A stretch of DNA of 64,000 nucleotides from Bacteroidota bacterium (lineage in GTDB: Bacteria > Bacteroidota > Bacteroidia > Chitinophagales > Chitinophagaceae), in contig CANHGS010000005.1 of NCBI GenBank assembly GCA_947460595.1, positions 62,001 through 126,000 of the forward strand, in the 5' to 3' direction. The position numbers were made by a program, and so were the translations under genes. Of this stretch, positions 53,421 to 62,467 are shown in pieces (position 1 is the first letter of the stretch; each line of letters begins with the position of its first letter). The notes under the pieces are model-generated. The model did no database searches. It was not told the DNA's origin and saw only the letters and a list, made by a program, of their open reading frames with translations.

Positions 53421-55679
53421 TTGAATATGAAATCTATTGTATGTGTATGCTTATTATTGGGTTTATTAATAAATATTTCTGCTCAAGTTAGTTCAACTAA
53501 AGCGGGGTCTGATACGGTGATTATAAAGTTAATTGACACAGCTGCCTTTAAAACCGTTAGACTAGAAGAAGTAATAGTTACTGGAAAGAAACCTACGGTT
53601 AATTTCAAATTAGACAGGCAAGTATACAAATCCGCTCAATTTTTAACCGCCTCTGCCGGAAATGCCATAGACCTTGTTAAGAATCTTCCCGCTATCACCA
53701 TAAATGGTCAAGGGGAAATAGCTTTTAGAGGTTCTAATAGTTTTCTAGTATTGATTAATGGGAAACCTACGCAAGGCGATCCTTCTTTTGTGATGGGTCA
53801 AATTTCTGCTTCCAGTATTGAGAATATTGAACTGATTACCAATCCCAATGCAAGTTTTGATGCAGACGGGAAAACTGGAGCAATCAATATCGTTACAAAA
53901 ACAGCAGTACAAGATGGCTGGATGTTGCAAGCCAATCTAATGGCTGGAGCTCCACCAGTTCATGAATATAATAATGCTAGAGATCCTCAGAGATTTGGAA
54001 TGGATATTTCTACAGGGTTTAGAAAAAAAACATGGGAGTTAAGTGCTGGGTTAAGCTACCTAAGAAATGATATTGCTGGTCAACGCGAAGGAGATGTTTA
54101 TACCATCATCAACAATATTAAAACGAGTTTCCCTTCTTTTGGAGAAAGAAGTTTTAAAAGGTATAATTATAATGGACGATTTAATTTGAATTACCAGCCC
54201 AATACAAAAAACCTGTTCAGCATTGGTTTATATAGGGGTGTCAAATACCAAAGTAGGTGGGCCAATCTCAATTATAGAAATAAGAAAACCAATATGATAA
54301 CTGGCGCTAACAGTAATTTCAACTATTACAATGAGAATGATCAGCAGAAAGAGGGCGTATTTAGTTTGGCAAGCTTAGATTATGTACATGATTATGCAAA
54401 TAAATCAAAAATCAGCTTGGGTCTATTGTATGAGAAAGCGGATTTGAGTGGTACAACATATAATAACAATCTATTGTTTTTAGGTTCAAAAGATACTTTG
54501 CAGTACACGGTTAATCCCAATACCAATCCATTAAATGCCTATAGAGCTAAAGTAGATTATAGCAAAAAACTTGAGAAAGCAAGTTTTCAAATGGGGTATC
54601 AATTTAGGTATGATACCCAACATGGAAATTTCCCATATTTGGTGAAGCAATTGGGAACTTCAAATTTTGTGAGTGACCCACAATTTAGCAGTACCGTTAA
54701 AACAGTGAATAACATACATGCTGCCTACTTGCAATATGGTGCTGCGGCCAATTTGTTGAATTATAATTTGGGGTTACGTTTAGAACATTCCAATAGAATT
54801 TTAGAACTGTCTAAAAACAACCAAAGTCAAAAACAAATACTCACCAACCTTTTTCCCACCCTGCAATTCAAATATACACTAACCAATAAGACATCTCTAA
54901 AAACGGGCTATAGCCGCAGAATTAAAAGAACCAATAATTATGAATTAAATCCCATTCCAGAAAGAGAACATTCAGAAACCTTGGAGCAGGGCGATGCTTC
55001 GCTATTGCCTGAACTGATTGGTACATTTGAGTTAGGGGTAGAGCATAGTTTTAATTCTGGAAATTTTTTTGCAACCCTTTATCATCAAACAGTTAAAAAT
55101 CCCATACAGCGGGTAAATAAAATATTCAATGATACCATCTTAAATAGAATTTTTACCAATGCTGGTAACGCCCAGCAAATTGGTCTAGAAACAAACCTAA
55201 CACTAAAGCTGACTAATTGGTGGAATAGTGTGGTGGGAGGGAATATCTACCAATACCATATTTATGGAAGCATTTTTAATGGAGCTATTCCAGTAGATAG
55301 CAAGAGTTGGGTCTATAGTATCAATGCCACTGAGTCTTTTACACTACCTAAAAATTGGTCCATGCAATTGTCTGTGAATTATCTTTCTCAAAGAGTTACT
55401 GCTCAAGGAGAAGATAGTCGTTTTCTAACACCTAGCTTGGCTATTAAGAAAGCAACAGCGGATAAACGCTGGAATTTTCAATTACAATGTCTGTATCTAG
55501 ACGCTGGCATTTTAGGATCAAACCAACAAAGGATCACCACTTATGGATCTGATTTTTATTCTACTACCAACTATTTGTATGAAACTGACCAGATTCAATT
55601 TTCAATAGGTTTTAATCTTCTAAAAAAGAACCGTAAGATTGCATTGCCTTCCAGTGAAATGGGAGAAAAAGAATTTTAA
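53421..55679 (+). CDS. TonB-dependent receptor-like outer-membrane protein without regulatory domain
   Basis: The 752-aa protein has a signal peptide (LLLGLLINISAQ), then directly a plug domain (VRLEEVIVTGKKPTVNF, then DLVKNLPAITINGQGEIAFR and GKTGAINIVTKT) and a barrel of the same family as the divergent receptor. It lacks the carboxypeptidase-like N-domain of that neighbour. The gene ends 16 bp before a Gfo/Idh oxidoreductase gene on the same strand, so a substrate link is likely. Confidence 0.84.
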   Translation: MNMKSIVCVCLLLGLLINISAQVSSTKAGSDTVIIKLIDTAAFKTVRLEEVIVTGKKPTVNFKLDRQVYKSAQFLTASAGNAIDLVKNLPAITINGQGEIAFRGSNSFLVLINGKPTQGDPSFVMGQISASSIENIELITNPNASFDADGKTGAINIVTKTAVQDGWMLQANLMAGAPPVHEYNNARDPQRFGMDISTGFRKKTWELSAGLSYLRNDIAGQREGDVYTIINNIKTSFPSFGERSFKRYNYNGRFNLNYQPNTKNLFSIGLYRGVKYQSRWANLNYRNKKTNMITGANSNFNYYNENDQQKEGVFSLASLDYVHDYANKSKISLGLLYEKADLSGTTYNNNLLFLGSKDTLQYTVNPNTNPLNAYRAKVDYSKKLEKASFQMGYQFRYDTQHGNFPYLVKQLGTSNFVSDPQFSSTVKTVNNIHAAYLQYGAAANLLNYNLGLRLEHSNRILELSKNNQSQKQILTNLFPTLQFKYTLTNKTSLKTGYSRRIKRTNNYELNPIPEREHSETLEQGDASLLPELIGTFELGVEHSFNSGNFFATLYHQTVKNPIQRVNKIFNDTILNRIFTNAGNAQQIGLETNLTLKLTNWWNSVVGGNIYQYHIYGSIFNGAIPVDSKSWVYSINATESFTLPKNWSMQLSVNYLSQRVTAQGEDSRFLTPSLAIKKATADKRWNFQLQCLYLDAGILGSNQQRITTYGSDFYSTTNYLYETDQIQFSIGFNLLKKNRKIALPSSEMGEKEF

Positions 55680-55695
55680 ACTATTCCCAAGATTC

Positions 55696-56688
55696 ATGCA
55701 AAACAATCAAACAAATATCCAATGGGGCATCATCGGTTGCGGAAACGTAACTGAAGTAAAAAGTGGTCCTGCATTCCATAAAGTATCCAATAGTAGTTTG
55801 GTAGCCGTGATGAGAAGAGACACGGCATTGGCAGAAGACTATGCAAAAAGACATGCAGTTCCAAAATGGTATAGCAATGCTCATGATTTAATCAATGACC
55901 CAGAGATAAACGCCATTTATATTGCCACGCCGCCCAAGCAACACGAAGAATACGCCATTGCTGCTATGCAAGCGGGTAAGCCTGTCTATGTAGAAAAGCC
56001 CATGGCATTAGATATGGCGGCTTGCAGACGCATGGAACAAGTATCAAAAGAAACTGGGGTAAAACTGGTGGTAGCGCATTATAGAAGGGCATTGCCTCTT
56101 TTTATAAGCGTCAAGGAATTGCTAGATCAGAAAGCTATTGGAAATATTCGTTTTGCAAGAATCAGTTTGTTGCAACCAGATCAATCAGCTATGATTGCTA
56201 AAACGGGTACTAATTGGAGGGTGGATCCCGCACTAGCTGGTGCAGGTTTGTTTTATGATTTGGCACCACACCAATTAGATTTATTGGTGCATTTTTTGGG
56301 AAAGCCTACAAAAACAATGGGACTAGCTGTTAACCAAGCAGGTTTGTATACAGCCGAAGACCTAGTTGTAGGTGTGGCCCAATTACCCAATCAAGTGCTG
56401 TTTAATGGAACTTGGTGTTTTACCACACCAGCAGGAAAAGAAGAAGACATTTTTGAAATTCAAGGTGAGAATGGAACCATTCGTTTTTCTGTTTTTGGCC
56501 ATGAACTAACCATTGAAAGAAATGGAACAACAGCAACAGAGCAATTTCAACCTCCACAGCATATTCAGCAACCCATGATAGAGAAAATTGTCCAATATTT
56601 TTTGGGCAATGCTGAGAACCCTTGTTCAGCCGCTGATGCCATTCAATCTATGGAGATGATGGAGCAATTTGCCTATGGATCTAAATAA
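55696..56688 (+). CDS. Gfo/Idh/MocA-family oxidoreductase, cytoplasmic
   Basis: The start at 55696 (MQNNQTNIQWGIIGCGNVTE) gives 330 aa with the NAD-binding IIGCGNVTE at once at the N-terminus; the ATG at 55639 would overlap the receptor gene by 41 bp. Also present are the EKPMALD motif near 97 and the C-terminal domain with FYDLAPHQLDLLVHFLG. No signal peptide is present, unlike the relative at 46550-47887. The reaction is NAD(P)-dependent sugar or cyclitol oxidation; substrate unknown. Confidence 0.85.
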   Translation: MQNNQTNIQWGIIGCGNVTEVKSGPAFHKVSNSSLVAVMRRDTALAEDYAKRHAVPKWYSNAHDLINDPEINAIYIATPPKQHEEYAIAAMQAGKPVYVEKPMALDMAACRRMEQVSKETGVKLVVAHYRRALPLFISVKELLDQKAIGNIRFARISLLQPDQSAMIAKTGTNWRVDPALAGAGLFYDLAPHQLDLLVHFLGKPTKTMGLAVNQAGLYTAEDLVVGVAQLPNQVLFNGTWCFTTPAGKEEDIFEIQGENGTIRFSVFGHELTIERNGTTATEQFQPPQHIQQPMIEKIVQYFLGNAENPCSAADAIQSMEMMEQFAYGSK

Positions 56689-56710
56689 TCATCCAACTAA
56701 AATACGATTG

Positions 56711-58072
56711 ATGAAGTTCTTGAAAATATTGTTGAAAAGCATCGTGATCATCCTTGCACTTATGATGATTGCCATCCCTTTTTTTATTCGTAGGGCTGAT
56801 AGAACACCTATTGAGCAAACGGATTTTCATGCTCAAATGTTATCCATCCTAGATAGCGTGCAAAACCAGTCTCATCCTGTAGATACTAGCACAGGATTGC
56901 TTGCAGGTTGGGCAAAAGCCAATATTAGTCCCGCAAAACCCATGCCTACCGCGGGTTATGGAAAAAGAGAAGGAAAGCCTTATCAAACCATACACGATAG
57001 TATTTATGCCAGGGCTATTTATTTGCAGCAGGGTCAAACCCAGGCAGTCATTGTAAGCTGTGACCTACTCATTATTCCACCAGAACTCACCCTTCTCTTA
57101 CAACAAAAAATGCCTAGTATTGGTATGGGTTTTTCTCAAGTATATATTGGTGCCACCCATTCACACAATAGTATTGGCGGTTGGGGTAAGCGTTATATTG
57201 GAGAACTCTTTGCTGGTAAATATGATGCGGCAATGGTGGAACAATTAGCAGATAAAATTCTGCAAGCCATTAGCATGGCCAAAGGCAAAGCTAGGCCTGT
57301 TCAATTGTCTTATGCTGCCATGGCCCAGCCAAACTTGTTGAACAATAGAACAGTGGGAGACAAGGGAACGGAAGACCCATTTTTAAGAGCCTTGTATTTG
57401 CAAGGTTTGGAACCCAATGCTCCTAAAGCAATACTAACCAGTTTTGCAGCACACGCCACTACGCTAAGCGATTCTGTGATGCGCTTGAGTAGGGACTATC
57501 CCGGTCAATTAGTAGATGGATTAGAAAAAGACCTTGGTTTTGATCAAGCCATCTATCTGGCTGGAGCCGTTGGTAGTATGGGGCCAGAGGAAGAAGCAGG
57601 TAAAACTGATTGGGAACAATTAAACCATTTGGCAAAGGGTCTTGAAAATGCTATTCAACAAAATGCCATCAGTATACCACTCAAGCCTAATTTACAAATC
57701 ATGACCTTACGCCTACCTCTGCGTGAACCACAATGGCGTTTTGCCAAGGACTGGTGTTTTAGACACTGGCTCTGGACCAAACTTTATGGTGATTATGACA
57801 ATGAAGTAAAGATGTTGCGCATAGGATCCTTGGTCATGGTGGGTCTTCCCTGTGATTTTAGTGGCGAGCTCATGAAAGACCTAACGGATTATGCTACTAC
57901 CAAGGGTAAACAATTAATGATTACCAGTTTTAACGGAGGCTATGTTGGGTATATTACCAAAGACAGTTATTATGACCAAACAGGTTATGAAACTAGGATC
58001 ATGAACTGGTTTGGCCCGGGCAATGCAGCCTATTTTAGTGAGGTGGTGCGCAAATTGGTTGATCTGCCATAA
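56711..58072 (+). CDS. Neutral/alkaline ceramidase-like N-domain protein, membrane anchored
   Basis: The start at 56711 gives 453 aa with an N-terminal membrane segment ([20 protein letters not shown]). The body matches the N-terminal catalytic domain of neutral ceramidases: [20 protein letters not shown] near 60, [29 protein letters not shown] with zinc-site His residues, [20 protein letters not shown] and GSMGPEEE. Known ceramidases are near 700 aa and cut N-acyl sphingosine; the C-terminal domain is missing here, as in many Bacteroidota homologues of unknown substrate. It follows the oxidoreductase gene by 22 bp. Confidence 0.77.
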   Translation: MKFLKILLKSIVIILALMMIAIPFFIRRADRTPIEQTDFHAQMLSILDSVQNQSHPVDTSTGLLAGWAKANISPAKPMPTAGYGKREGKPYQTIHDSIYARAIYLQQGQTQAVIVSCDLLIIPPELTLLLQQKMPSIGMGFSQVYIGATHSHNSIGGWGKRYIGELFAGKYDAAMVEQLADKILQAISMAKGKARPVQLSYAAMAQPNLLNNRTVGDKGTEDPFLRALYLQGLEPNAPKAILTSFAAHATTLSDSVMRLSRDYPGQLVDGLEKDLGFDQAIYLAGAVGSMGPEEEAGKTDWEQLNHLAKGLENAIQQNAISIPLKPNLQIMTLRLPLREPQWRFAKDWCFRHWLWTKLYGDYDNEVKMLRIGSLVMVGLPCDFSGELMKDLTDYATTKGKQLMITSFNGGYVGYITKDSYYDQTGYETRIMNWFGPGNAAYFSEVVRKLVDLP

Positions 58073-58118
58073 ACTGTTTGCTATTGCCTATCAACCGCTA
58101 TCTTCGCTCAAAAAAAAT

Positions 58119-58343
58119 ATGGCAACCAAGATTACGATTAACAATAATGGCTCTATGAAAGTAGAAGGTGATTTTAGTATTGTAGACAGGGAAGGAAATT
58201 CCTATGACCTAGGCGGAAGAGAAGTAGTTGGTTTGTGCAGATGTGGTCTTAGTAAAAACAAACCATTCTGCGACGGGTCGCACAATGGTTTGTTTGAACA
58301 TGAGGCAAAGGCTTTTGCCCTTCCTCCAAAAAAGACTTTGTAA
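58119..58343 (+). CDS. CDGSH iron-sulfur protein
   Basis: The start at 58119 gives 74 aa; the longer frame from 58011 overlaps the ceramidase-like gene. The 2Fe-2S binding motif is complete: [16 protein letters not shown], with three Cys and one His ligands. Such small proteins carry redox-active clusters and may transfer clusters or sense redox state. Its stop abuts the end of the convergent cyclophilin gene with no spacer. Confidence 0.85.
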   Translation: MATKITINNNGSMKVEGDFSIVDREGNSYDLGGREVVGLCRCGLSKNKPFCDGSHNGLFEHEAKAFALPPKKTL

Positions 58344-58790
58344 TTAGATGAGTTCCACTTTGGTCATGACGTCTCCGCCTTTAATCTGGTCTAAGACGTC
58401 TAGACCATCGGTGAGTTTGCCAAAACAGGTATGAACGCCATCTAAATGTCTAACTCCTGCACGGTTGTGACAGATGAAAAACTGTGATCCACCAGTATTT
58501 TTTCCGCGATGAGCCATGGATAAAACACCACGGTCGTGTAGTTGCTTTACACCGCTTGTTTCACACTGAATGGAATAACCAGGGCCACCGGCACCAGTTC
58601 CATCAGGACAACCGCCTTGGATCATGAAATTGGGAATTACACGGTGAAAAGTTAGGCCGTTATAATAACCCTCGTTGATCAATTTTTTGAAGTTGGCAAC
58701 GGCAATAGGTGCGTCATCATCATATAGTTCAAAACTCATGACGCCTTTTGCGGTATGGATCTGGCCCTTTGTTAAGATTTGCTCGCTCAT
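58344..58790 (-). CDS. Cyclophilin-type peptidyl-prolyl isomerase
   Basis: The 148-aa protein is a minimal cyclophilin: VANFKKLINEGYYNGLTFHR, then VIPNFMIQGGCPDGTGAGGPGY, then LSMAHRGKNTGGSQFFICH and HLDGVHTCFGKLTDGLDVL. Active-site Arg, Phe, Gln and His are present. It has no signal peptide, so it is a cytoplasmic folding helper. It is divergent from the methyltransferase gene. Confidence 0.93.
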   Translation of the reverse strand: MSEQILTKGQIHTAKGVMSFELYDDDAPIAVANFKKLINEGYYNGLTFHRVIPNFMIQGGCPDGTGAGGPGYSIQCETSGVKQLHDRGVLSMAHRGKNTGGSQFFICHNRAGVRHLDGVHTCFGKLTDGLDVLDQIKGGDVMTKVELI

Positions 58791-58849
58791 GGAATTTATT
58801 TTTTGCGAAACTAGTCTATCAAAGGCATTTTACCATCATTTGAGCGATT

Positions 58850-59476
58850 ATGGAATCAATTGCAGCAGACTTACAGGAATTTAAATTGGGCAATCAAATA
58901 CTAAAAATTTGGGTGCCCAATTTTCAAGCCCTGCAAATAAGTCATCAATTAAATGCCTACGGCGATGCCCCTTTTTGGGGTAGGGTCTGGCCTTCTGCAT
59001 TGGCCATGATTCAATTCTTAGAAGCGCATCCATCTTATATTCAAGGGAAAAAAGTAGTAGAACTAGCTGCGGGATTAGGATTGCCATCACTTTATGCCAG
59101 CCAACTGGCTTCAGAAATCATTGTTTCTGACTATGACCCAGATGCGGTAGCATGGATGGGAAAAAACATTGGGCTTAATAGCTTAAATAACATAAATGCC
59201 CAACAAATTAATTGGAACAACCTGCCCAACAACTTAGTGACAGAGACCCTCTTACTTTGCGATGTCAATTATGACCCTCATCAATTTGAGGGGTTATTAA
59301 AAATGATCAACTCTTTTCTACAACAAGGAGCAACTATACTATTGACTACTCCTCAACGATTGGTGGGAAGACCATTTATAGAAGCCTTGTTGAAACACGC
59401 ACTATTCAATGAGGTCTTAGAAATTGATCAAAATGACAAATTACACTTGATAAATGTGTTGACCTTGTCCCATTAG
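58850..59476 (+). CDS. Class I SAM-dependent methyltransferase (METTL21/lysine-type)
   Basis: The 208-aa protein has the SAM-binding motif VVELAAGLGLPSLYAS (about 68-83), the acidic end of strand 2 in IIVSDYDPDAVAWM, and LLCDVNYDPHQFEG where METTL21-type enzymes have a D-x-x-Y motif. The front WGRVWPSALAMIQFL also fits that group, which methylates lysines of proteins. The bacterial substrate is unknown. Confidence 0.72.
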   Translation: MESIAADLQEFKLGNQILKIWVPNFQALQISHQLNAYGDAPFWGRVWPSALAMIQFLEAHPSYIQGKKVVELAAGLGLPSLYASQLASEIIVSDYDPDAVAWMGKNIGLNSLNNINAQQINWNNLPNNLVTETLLLCDVNYDPHQFEGLLKMINSFLQQGATILLTTPQRLVGRPFIEALLKHALFNEVLEIDQNDKLHLINVLTLSH

Positions 59477-59574
59477 TTCTATTTACATATCCCCCCCATT
59501 TTTCATTTTATTTTATAGGTCAAACAAAAAAGCGGAATACCTTAGCGTCTTAAAAGGTAAACTGAACAAATAAT

Positions 59575-60207
59575 ATGGCTAATCAACTGGATTTCTTTGG
59601 CGTAAAAAATATCATTTTTGATTTAGGAGGGGTTCTATTTAACATAGATTTTGCCAAAACCGAATCAGCCTTTAAGGCATTAGGCGTTACTGGTTTTCAG
59701 GAAATGTTTACCCAACACCACGCTAATGATTTATTTATCCAATTAGAAACAGGGACAATATCAGAGCTGGAATTCTATGAAGCTTTTAGAACCACTGCTG
59801 GGGTTCAATTGACCAATGAGCAGATCAAGACGGCCTGGAATGCACTTTTAATAGATTTTAGGCTGCCCAGTTTGGCTTGGCTAGAGGGTATTAAAGAAAA
59901 GTATCGGATCTTTCTTTTTTCTAATACCAACCAAATTCACCACGATGCTTTTCAGGCAACTTTCCAAGAGCAAACGGGCAAGGATAACTTTGACAGCCAT
60001 TTTGTAAAAGCCTATTATTCACAGCATATGGGCATGCGAAAACCAGATATTGCCCCATTTCACCGCATTTTAGAGGAACAGCAATTATTGGCCGCAGAGA
60101 CCTTATTTATAGACGATACTATTAAAAATGTAGAAGCCGCCAGAGCGGCAGGGATGCTTGCTCATCATTTGGTATGGCCCCAAACCTTACCAGAATTACC
60201 TCTTTAA
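59575..60207 (+). CDS. HAD-superfamily phosphatase
   Basis: The 210-aa protein has the HAD motifs: IIFDLGGVLFNID (motif I; the second acidic position is Gly, as in the group of epoxide-hydrolase-like/YihX HADs), FLFSNTNQIHH (II), MRKPDIAPFHRI (III) and TLFIDDTIKNVEAA (IV). The helical cap of about 80 residues follows motif I. YihX-type members dephosphorylate sugar 1-phosphates; the substrate here is not certain. Its end overlaps the convergent DUF4834 gene by 4 bp. Confidence 0.83.
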   Translation: MANQLDFFGVKNIIFDLGGVLFNIDFAKTESAFKALGVTGFQEMFTQHHANDLFIQLETGTISELEFYEAFRTTAGVQLTNEQIKTAWNALLIDFRLPSLAWLEGIKEKYRIFLFSNTNQIHHDAFQATFQEQTGKDNFDSHFVKAYYSQHMGMRKPDIAPFHRILEEQQLLAAETLFIDDTIKNVEAARAAGMLAHHLVWPQTLPELPL

Positions 60208-60449
60208 GGCTTGATTTCTTCAAATTCTATATAATCCTTGTCAGAAGCGGCAGTTTTTGTGCTAGCAACTGGCTCGGCCTTGGGTTGTGATTGGGTACGC
60301 GCTTGCTGTTGCTGAAACCTTTGTTGTTCCTGCATTTGCTGCAGTTTTTCACGCATCTGGTTGCTGGCTTTGCTAACGGGTATTACAAATTCAAATACCA
60401 GTTTGTAAATCAGGTAGACCACCAATCCGTAGAAAATAAGCTTAATCAT
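60204..60449 (-). CDS. DUF4834-type small membrane protein
   Basis: The start at 60449 gives 81 aa beginning MIKLIFYGLVVYLIYKLVFE, one membrane segment, then a Gln-rich coiled coil and an acidic end with DKDYIEFEEIKP. This layout matches the small Bacteroidota family DUF4834. An upstream ATG at 60491 would add 14 residues and cut into the rimP promoter. Function is unknown. Confidence 0.7.
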   Translation of the reverse strand: MIKLIFYGLVVYLIYKLVFEFVIPVSKASNQMREKLQQMQEQQRFQQQQARTQSQPKAEPVASTKTAASDKDYIEFEEIKP

Positions 60450-60492
60450 AATGGGGCAAAGATAAAGCCCTAACTGGCAGGATAAAGACAAA

Positions 60493-60525
60493 TTTGGATA
60501 ATTGGCTGTTCTTGCGCTATATTTG
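60493..60525 (+). promoter_or_regulatory. Promoter of the rimP-nusA-infB operon
   Basis: TTTG (60493-60496) and TATATTTG (60518-60525) match the Bacteroidota -33 TTTG and -7 TAnnTTTG elements, with 21 bp between them. Transcription would start near 60531, in front of the leader hairpin. Confidence 0.65.
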
Positions 60526-60542
60526 CAATGGAAATAATCAAC

Positions 60543-60576
60543 AGAAGGGAACGGCTACCGTTCCCTTCTCCTTTTT
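60543..60576 (+). promoter_or_regulatory. Leader hairpin before rimP
   Basis: AGAAGGGAACGG and CCGTTCCCTTCT form a perfect 12-bp stem with a 3-nt loop, followed by CCTTTTT. It looks like an intrinsic terminator but sits between the promoter and the rimP start at 60591, so attenuation of the operon is possible. Confidence 0.6.
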
Positions 60577-60590
60577 ACATACCTGAAGTA

Positions 60591-61055
60591 ATGGATGCAC
60601 AAGTACAACAGATAGAAGCACTCATCAACCAATTATTGTTGGAGGAACCTTCTTATTTTCTGGTGAGCCTGAAAATTAAACCCACCCACAATATCAAAAT
60701 ATTCATGGATGGGGATGAGGGAATTTCTATTGAAAAATGCGTAAAATTCAATCGTCAACTCTACAAGTTAATTGAAGAGAAGGGATGGTATCCAGAGGGG
60801 GAGTTTTCACTTGAAGTATCTTCTCCTGGAATTGAAGAGCCGCTTTTATTTAATAGACAATACCACCGAAACTTAGGCAGGTCACTAGAAATTTTGTTTT
60901 TAGATGGCACTACTAAAGAGGGTAAATTGGTGGCTGTAACAGAGGCAGACATTTTGCTAGAAACCACAGAGGGTAAGGGAAAGAAGGCAGTTACACAACA
61001 ATTGTTGATTCCTTTTGCAAATATAAAAACAACAACCGTTCAAATTAAATTTTAA
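60591..61055 (+). CDS. rimP: Ribosome maturation factor RimP
   Basis: The start at 60591 (MDAQVQQIEALINQLL) gives 154 aa, the usual RimP length; the frame opens at 60528 but that part spells the leader hairpin. The RimP pattern is clear: FMDGDEGISIEKCVKFNRQL near 38, YPEGEFSLEVSSPGIEEPL near 68, then a C-terminal SH3-like domain. RimP helps mature the 30S subunit. It is the first gene of rimP-nusA-infB, the standard order. Confidence 0.92.
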   Translation: MDAQVQQIEALINQLLLEEPSYFLVSLKIKPTHNIKIFMDGDEGISIEKCVKFNRQLYKLIEEKGWYPEGEFSLEVSSPGIEEPLLFNRQYHRNLGRSLEILFLDGTTKEGKLVAVTEADILLETTEGKGKKAVTQQLLIPFANIKTTTVQIKF

Positions 61056-61098
61056 TCAGTTGCAGACAGGTTCTGCAGATCGAAAAAAAAATTAAGTT

Positions 61099-62349
61099 AT
61101 GGCTAGTATTAACCTGATTGAGGCATTCCAAGAATTCAAAGACGCAGAGAGTATTGACCGTCCCACGATGATGAAAGTGGTAGAAGACGTGTTCAAAACC
61201 TTGTTGCGCAAGAAATTTGGTAGTGACGAGAATTTTGACGTAATCGTCAACGCTGAAAAGGGTGACTTAGAAATCATTCGTAGAAGGATGATTGTGGATG
61301 ATGGAGAAGTCTTGGATCCTTTGGCAGAAGTAGGTTATACAGAAGCCGTGAAAATTGAACCCGATTTTGAGGTTGGTGAAGAATTGTATGAAGAAGTTGA
61401 TATTCTGGATTTTGGCCGCAGGGCAATATTAGCTGCCAAACAAACTTTGGCTAGCCGTATCAGCGACCTGAAAAAGAATGCTTTGATCAAAAAATATGGT
61501 GATCGCGTGGGCGATATCATTAGCGCAGAAGTGTATCAAGTATGGAAAAAAGAGGTTTTGTTGCTGGATGAAGAAAGCAATGAACTGATATTGCCTAAGT
61601 CTGAGCAAATTCCACAAGACTATTTCAAGAAAGGCGAAAATATTCGTGCGGTTGTTGCTAGGGTAGACCTGAAAAACAACTCACCAGTAATTATCCTGTC
61701 AAGGACAAGTCCTATGTTCCTTTCTAAATTGTTAGAAATTGAGGTTCCTGAAATCTTTGACGGGTTGATTGCCATTAAGAAAATTGTACGTGATCCAGGT
61801 GAAAGAGCCAAAGTTGCTGTTGAATCTTATGACGATAGAATTGATCCAGTAGGAGCTTGTGTGGGTATGAAGGGTAGCCGTATTCACGGAATTGTACGTG
61901 AATTGAAGAACGAGAATATAGACGTAATCAATTTCACTACCAATATCCAGTTGTTGATTCAGCGTTCATTAACGCCTGCTAAAATCAGCTATATGGAATT
62001 GGACAATGAGAAAAAACACGCCGAAGTATACCTAAAAGCAGACCAGGTGTCTCTGGCTATTGGACGCCGTGGGGTGAACATCAAATTGGCTTGTGAGCTT
62101 ACAGGCTATGAGATTGACGTATTCCGTGAAGACGAAGAAGTGGTGGATGAATTTGATATTGACTTGGAAGAATTTAGCGATGAAATTGAGACTTGGATTA
62201 TTGATGAATTCAAAAAAATTGGCTGTGACACAGCTAGAAGCGTACTCAAATTATCTGCTGACGAACTAGAAAGAAGAACTGATTTAGAGAAAGAAACCAT
62301 TCTAGAAGTTCGCAAAGTACTAGAAGAAGAATTTCAAAGGGAAGAATAA
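61099..62349 (+). CDS. nusA: Transcription termination/antitermination factor NusA
   Basis: The 416-aa protein shows the N-terminal RNA-polymerase-binding domain (about 1-125), an S1 domain (about 130-200, GDIISAEVYQVWKKEVLLL), KH1 with VGACVGMKGSRIHGIVREL near 253 and KH2 with VSLAIGRRGVNIKLACELTG near 318. A short acidic and helical end replaces the AR2 repeats of E. coli NusA. It is read from the rimP promoter, 43 bp after rimP. Confidence 0.95.
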   Translation: MASINLIEAFQEFKDAESIDRPTMMKVVEDVFKTLLRKKFGSDENFDVIVNAEKGDLEIIRRRMIVDDGEVLDPLAEVGYTEAVKIEPDFEVGEELYEEVDILDFGRRAILAAKQTLASRISDLKKNALIKKYGDRVGDIISAEVYQVWKKEVLLLDEESNELILPKSEQIPQDYFKKGENIRAVVARVDLKNNSPVIILSRTSPMFLSKLLEIEVPEIFDGLIAIKKIVRDPGERAKVAVESYDDRIDPVGACVGMKGSRIHGIVRELKNENIDVINFTTNIQLLIQRSLTPAKISYMELDNEKKHAEVYLKADQVSLAIGRRGVNIKLACELTGYEIDVFREDEEVVDEFDIDLEEFSDEIETWIIDEFKKIGCDTARSVLKLSADELERRTDLEKETILEVRKVLEEEFQREE

Positions 62350-62428
62350 GCAGCTTATAACCAACTATCTTTGTCTGAGTGATGACCAATTGCCAGACTT
62401 GGAAGGCAGGGAGTGAGCACAAAATAAG

Positions 62429-62447
62429 AATCGGGGCCGCCCCGGTT
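62429..62447 (+). other. GC-rich stem-loop in the nusA-infB spacer
   Basis: AATCGGGG pairs with CCCCGGTT (one G-U pair) around loop CCG, 21 bp before the infB start. It is clearly more GC-rich than its surroundings and has no U-run, so a role in mRNA stability or infB translation is more likely than termination. Confidence 0.5.
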
Positions 62448-62467
62448 TGTTGACTAAAAAAAACTGA

